From Nocardioides lijunqiniae (GTDB lineage: Bacteria; Actinomycetota; Actinomycetes; Propionibacteriales; Nocardioidaceae), in contig NZ_JACJGM010000001.1 in assembly GCF_015024225.1 (NCBI RefSeq), forward strand, positions 399,279 through 463,278: a DNA stretch of 64,000 nt. Reading direction: 5' to 3'. Made by a program: the position numbers and the translations under genes. Shown piece by piece: positions 57,714-64,000 of this stretch. The notes beneath the pieces are model-generated. The model ran no database searches. It had not been told where the DNA came from and saw only the letters and a program-made list of their open reading frames with translations. Position 1 is the stretch's first letter; every line of letters starts with the position of its first letter.

Positions 57714-60319
57714 TCCGCCTGCAGCGTCGTCGCCGCACCCTGCGCCCCCTGGTCGCCACCGTCCTGGCCGTGCTGGCGTCCGTGCTGGTCGCCGGCCTGG
57801 TCGCGTGGGTCCCGGCCGAGGCCAACGGCCCCGCCCCCGCGGCCGCGCCGGGCGGCGCGGCGTACTCCAAGACCAAGGCGCTCACCCGGGTGCTGACCAA
57901 CGAGCACAGGACGACGTACTCGTTCCCGACCAACACGGTGACCGTGTCCGCCGACGAGACCCGCAACCTGCGCGGTCGCCAGCGGATCCTCATCGAGTGG
58001 AAGGGCGCGCAGCCCAGCGGCGGCCGGGCGAGCAACCCGTACGGCGAGAACGGTCTGCAGCAGGAGTATCCCGTCGTGGTGATGCAGTGCCGCGGCGTGG
58101 ACGACCCCTCGCTGCCGAAGGCCAAGCAGCTGCGGCCCGAGACCTGCTGGACCACCTCGGTCGCCCAGCGCTCGCAGATCTCCCGCTCCGAGAGCGAGGC
58201 GTCGTGGGTGCACGACCTCTACGCGACCGCGGCCGACAAGGGCCGCGTCTCCGGCATGACGCCGCCCCCCAGCGCGAAGGAGTGCCCCACGGCCGACATC
58301 GCGCCGTTCTACAGCAGGCTGACGCCGTTCGTGTCGCGCAAGGGCGTGCTGTTCCCCGCCTGCAACGCCGACCGGATGCCCCCCGAGGCCGCCGTGGGCG
58401 CGGCCTTCCCGCCCCACGAGATCGCGGCGTTCACCGACACCGCCGGCAACGGGTCGGTGCAGTTCGAGGTGCGCAGCGACATCGAGAACGAGTCGCTGGG
58501 CTGCAGCCACCAGGTCGACTGCTCGGTCGTCGTGATCCCGATCAACGGCCTCAGCTGCGACCAGCCCTCGACGCCCGCGACCAGCGCGGACAAGGCGTGC
58601 CGCAAGGGCGGGCGGTTCGAGCCGGGCTCCAGCAACTTCGCCAATGACGGCGTCGACCAGGCCGTCTCGCCGTCGCTGTGGTGGTCGGCGTCCAACTGGA
58701 GGAACCGCTTCTCCATCCCGATCACGTTCGGCCTGCCGCCCGGGGTGTGCGACGTCCTCGACCCTCGCTCGCCCACAGGCTTCTACGGCTCCGAGCTGCT
58801 GGCGCAGGCCGCGCTGCAGTGGGCGCCGGCCTACTGCCTGAACAAGAAGCGCTTCAAGTTCCAGCACAACAAGACCTCCGACGAGGCGGGCTTCCGGCTG
58901 ATGGAGTCCGGTCGTGCGCCCGCGGCCGTCGTGTCCAGCGAGCACGAGCGGCGCACCGAGGACCCGGTCGGCTACGCGCCCACCGCGGTCACGGGCTTCT
59001 CGGTCGGCTACGTCATCGACCGCCCCGACAACGCCGGGGAGTACGCCACGCTGCGGCTCAACGCGCGGCTGCTGGCCAAGCTGATGACCCAGTCCTACCT
59101 GGGCTCCGACCTCGGTCGCGACCACCCCGGCATGCGCGACAACCCGCTGGCGATCATGACGGACCCGGAGTTCGTGGCGCTGAACCGTGGGCTGAGCCAG
59201 AACGTCCAGGAGGTCGGAGCCACCCTGCTCTCCCTCTCGGAGTCCTCCGACGTGGTCGAGCAGGTCACCGACTACATCGCCCACGACAAGGAGGCCATGG
59301 CCTTCGTCAACGGCAAGCCGGACACGTGGGGCATGCGGGTCAACCCCGCCTACAAGCGGATCAAGCTCCCCACCTCGACGTGGCCCCTGCTCGACTCCTA
59401 CATCCCCAAGACCGAGAACACCTGCCGCCAGGAGAACCCCGGCGTCTACTTCACGCAGCTGGCCGCTCCGGTGACGACGCTGCGCAAGATCGCGGAGGCG
59501 CTGCTCGACGCGTGGCCCAACGTGCAGACCCGTTGCGACTACGACGCGGCGACGAAGACCTACAAGCTGGGTCGCGTCGACCGCCAGTCCTACGGGTCGC
59601 GCTTCATGCTCGGCATCGTCAGCCTCGGTGACGCGGAGCGCTTCGGCCTTCGCTCCGCCGCGCTCCAGACCAAGCCGGGCCGCTACGTCGCTCCCACCGA
59701 GGGCTCGATCGCCGCTGCCGTCTCGCTGACGGAGCAGGACGGCAAGCTCGGCCCCTTCGTGCTGGACCAGAAGGACGTGCGGGGCTCGGCGCGCGCCTAC
59801 CCCGGCGCGATGGTCGTCTACACGGCCGCCCGACTGCGGGGCATGGACGAGGAGGACGCCGCGAAGGTCGCCCAGTTCATCCGGGTGTCGACCTCCGAGG
59901 GTCAGCGCGCCGGCACCGGCAACGGCGAGCTGCCGGAGGGCTACCTGCCGATCCGGGCCAAGGGCGTGACCGGCCGGCTGTACGACGCCGCGCAGCGGGT
60001 CGCCGACGCGGTGGAGAAGCAGACCCCCGCCCGTGAGCCGAGCGCCGAGCCGACGCCGGGCGCCGGCAGCGGTGGTGGCGGGGGTGGCACCGTCGACCCG
60101 CCCGCCGCACCGGGCGCGGAGGCGCCGGTCGCCGTACCGCCGTCGGCGGCGCCCACCGCGACCGGCCCGGCCGAGGCCGTGGTCACCGACCCGACCACCG
60201 CGATGAGCTCGCCGATGGCGGGACGGCTGATGCCGTTCCTCCTGGTGCTGGCGCTGCTCGGCGGGCTCGTGGGCAGCGGCATCCGCTTCTTCGTCCGGCC
60301 CCCACGGCGGCAGCCGTGA
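57710..60319 (+). CDS. Large membrane-anchored surface protein with a PstS-like region
   Basis: An 869-aa protein whose ATG overlaps the pstS stop. It has an N-terminal signal/anchor (12-34), an extracellular part rich in Cys (CRGVDDPSL, ETCWTTS, LGCSHQVDCSVVVIP), and a C-terminal helix (FLLVLALLGGLVGSGIRFFV) with a basic end. Residues about 370-560 (AGFRLMESGRAPAAVVSSEHERRT, VGYVIDRPD, LRLNARLLAKLMTQSY) recall the PstS fold, and MTDPEFVALNRGL fits binding proteins. A Gly/Pro/Ala linker precedes the anchor. Function unknown; position implies phosphate uptake. Confidence 0.7.
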   Translation: MIRLQRRRRTLRPLVATVLAVLASVLVAGLVAWVPAEANGPAPAAAPGGAAYSKTKALTRVLTNEHRTTYSFPTNTVTVSADETRNLRGRQRILIEWKGAQPSGGRASNPYGENGLQQEYPVVVMQCRGVDDPSLPKAKQLRPETCWTTSVAQRSQISRSESEASWVHDLYATAADKGRVSGMTPPPSAKECPTADIAPFYSRLTPFVSRKGVLFPACNADRMPPEAAVGAAFPPHEIAAFTDTAGNGSVQFEVRSDIENESLGCSHQVDCSVVVIPINGLSCDQPSTPATSADKACRKGGRFEPGSSNFANDGVDQAVSPSLWWSASNWRNRFSIPITFGLPPGVCDVLDPRSPTGFYGSELLAQAALQWAPAYCLNKKRFKFQHNKTSDEAGFRLMESGRAPAAVVSSEHERRTEDPVGYAPTAVTGFSVGYVIDRPDNAGEYATLRLNARLLAKLMTQSYLGSDLGRDHPGMRDNPLAIMTDPEFVALNRGLSQNVQEVGATLLSLSESSDVVEQVTDYIAHDKEAMAFVNGKPDTWGMRVNPAYKRIKLPTSTWPLLDSYIPKTENTCRQENPGVYFTQLAAPVTTLRKIAEALLDAWPNVQTRCDYDAATKTYKLGRVDRQSYGSRFMLGIVSLGDAERFGLRSAALQTKPGRYVAPTEGSIAAAVSLTEQDGKLGPFVLDQKDVRGSARAYPGAMVVYTAARLRGMDEEDAAKVAQFIRVSTSEGQRAGTGNGELPEGYLPIRAKGVTGRLYDAAQRVADAVEKQTPAREPSAEPTPGAGSGGGGGGTVDPPAAPGAEAPVAVPPSAAPTATGPAEAVVTDPTTAMSSPMAGRLMPFLLVLALLGGLVGSGIRFFVRPPRRQP

Positions 60320-61287
60320 CCGCGACGCTTCCGGACCCCGACGTGGCGGCTCAGCCCGGCCCCGGCGCGCCGCCTCGCGGTGGTCGGACGCCGAAGGCAC
60401 CCAAGCCGCCGAAGCCTCCTCGGGCGCCGCGGGCTCCTCGTGCGCCGATGGCGGGCGAGGAGACGGCCCTGACCGTCTCGACCGCGTTCATCATGCTGGC
60501 GATCGTCTGCACCTGGGTGGTGGCGCAGCTGCTCGTGCTGGGCGGCATCTCCCAGGACCGGGCGCAGACCCTGCTGTACGACGACTTCCGCCAGCAGCTG
60601 GCCGGCGCCACCGCGCCGACCGGTCCGGTCGTGCCCGCCGGTGACCCCGTCGCCGTGATGACCGCGGAGGAGATCGACCTCGAGCAGGTCGTCGTCGAAG
60701 GGACGGCCAGCGGAGACACTCTGGCCGGGCCCGGCCACCTGCGCAACACGGTTCTGCCCGGGCAGGCCGGCACCTCGGTGCTGATGGGCCGCTCCTCGAC
60801 CTACGGCGCACCCTTCGGTCGGCTCGACGAGCTGAGTGCCGGCAACACCATCTCCGTGGTGGGTGCTCAGGGGGCCCTGGAGTTCACGGTCGTCGGCGTC
60901 CGGCGCGCCGGTGACCCCCAGCCGCAGCCGCTCGCCGCGGGTGCCGCCCGGCTCACGCTGGTCACCAGCGAGGGCGAGGGGCGGCTCGCGGCCCTGCAGC
61001 CGCGTGACGTCCTCTACGTCGACGCCGACGCCGCGAAGGGCTTCCCCGCGCCCGCTGGCCGGCCGGCCGCCGTACCCGACTCGGAGAAGGCGCTCGCCTA
61101 CGACACGGGGGCGTTCCCCCTGCTGGCGCTGGCCCTCGCGCTCCTCCTCGCCCTGACCCTGGCGATCGTCGCCGCCCGCCAGCGCTGGTCCGCCGCGCTG
61201 GTCTGGGTGATCGCCAGCCCGCTCGCCATCGCCCTGTCCTGGGCCACGACCGACGTGGTGATGCGGCTGCTGCCCAACGTGATCTGA
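60316..61287 (+). CDS. Sortase-fold protein lacking catalytic His and Cys (pseudosortase)
   Basis: A 323-aa protein from a GTG overlapping the previous stop. A Pro/Lys/Arg-rich cytoplasmic tail (1-48), one helix (52-76), the sortase domain (about 120-240), then two helices (267-285, 291-311). The class E-like core is GPGHLRNTVLPGQAGTSVLMGRSSTYGAPFGRLDEL and ARLTLVTSEG. Active enzymes have AGH and TLTTC at these places; here they are MGR (Arg159) and TLVTS (Ser218). So it keeps the fold but should not cut or join proteins. Confidence 0.8.
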   Translation: MTATLPDPDVAAQPGPGAPPRGGRTPKAPKPPKPPRAPRAPRAPMAGEETALTVSTAFIMLAIVCTWVVAQLLVLGGISQDRAQTLLYDDFRQQLAGATAPTGPVVPAGDPVAVMTAEEIDLEQVVVEGTASGDTLAGPGHLRNTVLPGQAGTSVLMGRSSTYGAPFGRLDELSAGNTISVVGAQGALEFTVVGVRRAGDPQPQPLAAGAARLTLVTSEGEGRLAALQPRDVLYVDADAAKGFPAPAGRPAAVPDSEKALAYDTGAFPLLALALALLLALTLAIVAARQRWSAALVWVIASPLAIALSWATTDVVMRLLPNVI

Positions 61288-61326
61288 CCCGTCCGATCCA
61301 CCTCTGACCGCACGATCCCGCACACC

Positions 61327-61341
61327 GGCCGCGCCGCGGCC
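61327..61341 (+). other. Short hairpin before the second binding-protein gene
   Basis: GGCCGC-GCC-GCGGCC, a perfect 6-bp stem in the 76-nt gap after the pseudosortase gene, 22 nt before the next start. It could be a weak terminator or mRNA-processing site. Confidence 0.4.
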
Positions 61342-61363
61342 ACCTACCGAGGAGAACCCACTC

Positions 61364-62935
61364 ATGCACGCACGCAAGCTGTTCGCCACGACCGTCACCT
61401 CCGCGGTGGCGTTCTCGGCGATCGCCCTCACCACGGCGCCGGCCCACGCGGCCTACACCGCGGACCCCGACGACACCGCCTTCACGCCCACCAGCGCGGA
61501 CCTGATCGGCGTCGGCTCCGACACCAGCCAGCACGCGCTGAAGCTGCTGGCCGACGGCTACAACGCCACCAGCCCCGCCGCCCGCGTGGCGACGTACGCC
61601 GCCCTCGGTGGCGGCACCATCCCGCTCCCCGGCGCTGCCGAGATCACCCGTCCGAACGGCTCGGGCGCCGGCAAGGCGCTGCTCTACGGCGCCGGCAACA
61701 ACAACGAGATCGACTTCGCGCGCTCCTCCTCGGCCATCAACACCGCCGAGGCGTCCGCCCAGCTCCAGGCCTTCCCGTTCGCGCTGGACACGCTGGTCAT
61801 GGCGGTCTCCAAGACGGTGCCCTCGAACGCCCCGGCCTCGCTGACGCCGGCGCAGATCGTCGACATCTACGAGGGCAACATCACCAACTGGAACCAGATC
61901 GGCGGCACCAGCGGCACCATCGCCCCGAAGATCCCGCAGGCCGGCTCGGGCACGCGCAGCTTCTTCGAGGCGCAGCTCAAGGCCATGAACGAGGGCGTGG
62001 CCGTCACGCTCGGCGCCTCCGTCGCCGCGGTGCAGGAGCACTCCGACGCCGACATCAAGGGCAACCCCAACGCGATCGCACCCTTCTCCGAGGGTCGCGC
62101 GGGCCTGCTGGGTCAGACCCTGCGGCTCGAGGCCGGCTGGAAGGCCGACCGCGCGCTCTACAACGTCGTCCGCGGCACGGCCGTCGGCAACGCCAACGTG
62201 CTCGCCGTGTTCGGCAAGAACGGCTACCTCTGCTCGACCGACGCCCGCCCGCTGATCGAGGCCGCCGGCTTCAAGCAGCTCGCCACCGACGACTTCGACG
62301 GTGTCTGCGGTCTGCCGACCCAGAGCGCGACCAGCAACTTCACCCTCAACGAGCGGGTCGTCACGACCACGACGCTCACCGTCACCAGCACCGTCGCCCG
62401 CACCGCCCGCCTCACCGCGCGCGTCACCGGCAGCACCTCGCCCTCGGGCACCGTGGCGTTCTACGACGGCGAGACCCTCCTGGGCTCCGGCATCCCGCTC
62501 ACCTCGGGCCAGGCCGTGCTCACCAAGGGCAACGTCGCCCCGGGCGCGCACAGCTACTACGCGGTCTTCACCCCGGCCGGCGGCTCGGCCTTCGAGCCGT
62601 CCGAGGACACCGGCGCGGGCGTCGTGAAGACGTCGTCGACGATCACCGAGTCCTTCCCGGCCTCGGTCAAGGCCGGCAAGCGCGCCCGCGGCGCCGTCAC
62701 CGTCGTCCTCGCCGGCGTCAGCGCCAAGGCCACGGGTCTGGTCAAGGTCATGCGCGGCGCGAAGGTCCTGGCCTCGAAGCGGCTCGCCAACGGCAAGGTC
62801 GTCATCGTCCTGCCGAAGCTCAAGGTCGGCGCCAACAACCTGAAGGTCGTCTGGGCCGGCGACGGAGTCTCCGTCGGCTCGCAGAAGGTCTTCAAGATCA
62901 AGCAGGCGAAGGCCAAGAAGAAGAAGAAGAAGTAG
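61364..62935 (+). CDS. Second phosphate-type binding protein with Ig-like domain and Lys tail
   Basis: A 523-aa secreted protein (signal 1-30, ending APAHA, no lipobox). Residues 40-320 are a PstS-like fold: LIGVGSDTSQHALKLLADGYN, EIDFARSSSAI, IYEGNITNWNQIGG, and QAGSGTRSFFEAQL for anion binding. Residues 325-420 are an Ig-like domain (SGTVAFYDGETLLGS), and a second beta domain follows. It ends KQAKAKKKKKK, a polycationic tail that could bind wall polymers. GAGGAG lies 8 nt before the ATG. It may be a second phosphate or phosphonate receptor. Confidence 0.8.
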   Translation: MHARKLFATTVTSAVAFSAIALTTAPAHAAYTADPDDTAFTPTSADLIGVGSDTSQHALKLLADGYNATSPAARVATYAALGGGTIPLPGAAEITRPNGSGAGKALLYGAGNNNEIDFARSSSAINTAEASAQLQAFPFALDTLVMAVSKTVPSNAPASLTPAQIVDIYEGNITNWNQIGGTSGTIAPKIPQAGSGTRSFFEAQLKAMNEGVAVTLGASVAAVQEHSDADIKGNPNAIAPFSEGRAGLLGQTLRLEAGWKADRALYNVVRGTAVGNANVLAVFGKNGYLCSTDARPLIEAAGFKQLATDDFDGVCGLPTQSATSNFTLNERVVTTTTLTVTSTVARTARLTARVTGSTSPSGTVAFYDGETLLGSGIPLTSGQAVLTKGNVAPGAHSYYAVFTPAGGSAFEPSEDTGAGVVKTSSTITESFPASVKAGKRARGAVTVVLAGVSAKATGLVKVMRGAKVLASKRLANGKVVIVLPKLKVGANNLKVVWAGDGVSVGSQKVFKIKQAKAKKKKKK

Positions 62936-62967
62936 CACCACCCGGCACCTCGCACCACCGCACCACC

Positions 62968-63008
62968 CCGGGTCCGGGTGGCCGCCGCACGGCGGTCACC
63001 CGGCCCGG
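62968..63008 (+). terminator. Intercistronic hairpin between binding protein and pstB
   Basis: CCGGGTCCGGGTGGCCGCC folds on GGCGGTCACCCGGCCCGG across a GCAC loop, with one bulge and one G-T pair. Placed after the binding-protein stop, it would protect that mRNA end and lower pstB expression. Confidence 0.55.
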
Positions 63009-63042
63009 CACCACCCCGCAGCATCCCGAGGAGACCAGCACC

Positions 63043-63888
63043 ATGACCGCGACCGACGCGACCGTCACCCTGCCCGCCGTACCCCCGAGCGCACCGGCGC
63101 CGCCGGCGCCCCCGCTCGCGGCGATCGAGGCGCGCGACATCACCGCGTGGTTCGGCTCCCACAAGGTGCTCGACCGGGTCTCGCTGACGATGAACGCCGG
63201 CGAGATCACCGCGCTGATCGGCCCGTCCGGCTGCGGCAAGTCGACGTTCCTCCGCATCCTCAACCGCATGCACGAGCTGGTGCCCTCGGCCCAGCTGGCC
63301 GGCGAGGTGCGCCTCGACGGCGAGGACATCTACGACCCGTCGAAGCGCCTCATCGACGCGCGCCGCGCGATCGGGATGGTGTTCCAGAAGCCCAACCCGT
63401 TCCCCGCGATGTCCATCCGCGAGAACGTCCTGGCCGGCCTCAAGCTCACCGGCACCAAGGCCTCGCGCTCGACCAAGGACGAGCTGGTCGAGTCGTGCCT
63501 GGTCAAGGGCGGCCTGTGGAACGAGGTCAAGGACCGACTCGACGCCCCCGGCGGCGGCCTCTCCGGCGGCCAGCAGCAGCGGCTGTGCATCGCCCGCTCG
63601 CTGGCGATCAAGCCACGCGTCCTGCTGATGGACGAGCCCTGCTCCGCCCTCGACCCCACGTCGACCCGGGTGATCGAGGAGACCATGCTCGAGCTGGCCC
63701 GCGAGGTCACGATCGTCATCGTCACCCACAACATGCAGCAGGCGGCGCGCGTCTCCGGGCGCTGCGCGTTCTTCCTCGCCTCGCAGGGCACCCCCGGCGT
63801 CATCGTCGAGCACGGCGACACCCCCACGATGTTCCAGAACCCCCGCGACCAGCGCACCTCCGACTACGTCAACGGGCGCTTCGGCTGA
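63043..63888 (+). CDS. pstB: Phosphate ABC transporter ATP-binding protein PstB
   Basis: A 281-aa ABC ATPase. Walker A is GPSGCGKST at 60-68, with FLRILNRMHEL next, as in PstB. The Q loop is VFQKPNPFPAMSIRENV, the signature LSGGQQQR, Walker B LLMDEPCSALDP, and the H loop VTHNMQQAARV. An extra Pro/Ala-rich N-terminal tail of about 25 residues precedes the domain. GAGGAG lies 12 nt before the ATG. It is last in the cluster, after a strong hairpin; phoU is not seen before the window ends. Confidence 0.95.
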   Translation: MTATDATVTLPAVPPSAPAPPAPPLAAIEARDITAWFGSHKVLDRVSLTMNAGEITALIGPSGCGKSTFLRILNRMHELVPSAQLAGEVRLDGEDIYDPSKRLIDARRAIGMVFQKPNPFPAMSIRENVLAGLKLTGTKASRSTKDELVESCLVKGGLWNEVKDRLDAPGGGLSGGQQQRLCIARSLAIKPRVLLMDEPCSALDPTSTRVIEETMLELAREVTIVIVTHNMQQAARVSGRCAFFLASQGTPGVIVEHGDTPTMFQNPRDQRTSDYVNGRFG

Positions 63889-63917
63889 GCCTGGCTCAGG
63901 TCGGCTCGGGTGGCGGG

Positions 63918-64000
63918 AGTTTCGCCGGTCGACCGGCGAATCTGGACCTTGACCGCTGAAACTTCGTCGGTCCAGCACCAGTTTCGCCGGTCGACCGGCG
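63918..64000. repeat. Second copy of the dispersed terminator-like repeat
   Basis: AGTTTCGCCGGTC-GACCGGCGAATCT (63918-63943) followed by GGACCTTGACCG matches 12639-12676 with two changes. A further AGTTTCGCCGGTC-GACCGGCG half starts at 63980 and runs off the window. Placed after pstB, it probably ends the pst transcripts. Confidence 0.7.

Noticed and set aside
56042..60319. 1,425-aa fused surface protein
   Set aside because: The first 556 residues are the shifted frame of pstS and its linker. The ATG at 57710 overlaps the pstS stop, as for its neighbours.

Overview
The window is very GC-rich with short intergenic gaps, many GTG/TTG starts, ATGA/GTGA stop-start overlaps and several apparently leaderless genes. 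Gene content points to an actinobacterium, most likely Nocardioidaceae (Nocardioides-like). Supporting genes are hemE, a HemY-type oxidase and hemQ of the coproporphyrin haem route, a DUF3000 protein, LigC with a PrimPol-C type polymerase, a DesA3-like desaturase with its reductase, a KstD-like dehydrogenase under a KstR-type box, SigE-family ECF sigma, and IS481. This placement is inference from gene content; no marker phylogeny was possible.

Layout. 1-4252: a minus-strand run of overlapping genes (flavin monooxygenase, SDR, DUF402, glutamate-cysteine-ligase-like, start of a gamma-glutamyltransferase) with a divergent TetR gene. 4836-8051: a GT39 membrane glycosyltransferase and ornithine aminotransferase behind a perfect 19-bp palindrome. 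8132-12639: a two-component system facing a small exported protein, then an ECF sigma factor overlapping a membrane protein. 12705-18833: KstD-like enzyme, HrpA helicase and an unknown protein. 18839-18939: a candidate structured RNA, followed by a solitary MazF/PemK protein and a lipoprotein solute-binding protein. 21024-24824: RNase D, DUF3000, hemE and a YdcF protein, followed by three tandem hairpins. 25105-32407: NYN-domain protein, DUF4349 lipoprotein, LysR plus ssu-type sulfonate genes, hemY-hemQ. 32408-33326: a gene-free composite palindromic repeat. 33327-42087: msrB, reductase/desaturase pair, PrimPol-C/LigC repair genes, a TagD-like cytidylyltransferase with a LicD-methyltransferase fusion. 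42118-42196: tRNA-Gln. 42275-46598: two exported beta-propeller-like proteins and an HTH regulator. 46733-50759: the housekeeping series glmU-prs-rplY-pth. 50774-52853: a second copy of the composite repeat, split by an IS481-family insertion sequence. 52854-53675: cysQ. 53894-63888: an expanded phosphate-uptake locus.

The most unusual region is the phosphate locus, ordered pstC-pstA-pstS-(869-aa surface protein)-(sortase-fold protein)-(second binding protein with Ig-like domain)-pstB. The sortase-like protein keeps the family framework but has Arg and Ser where the catalytic His and Cys belong. The first five genes overlap by 4 nt, so they are probably one transcript. I infer a membrane-anchored, multi-protein phosphate-capture complex using a sortase fold as a scaffold. 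The second notable signal is the pair of composite repeats: one copy preserves the empty insertion site of the IS481 element in the other, and both carry an 11-bp inverted arm around a loop of exactly 49 nt whose sequence has diverged.
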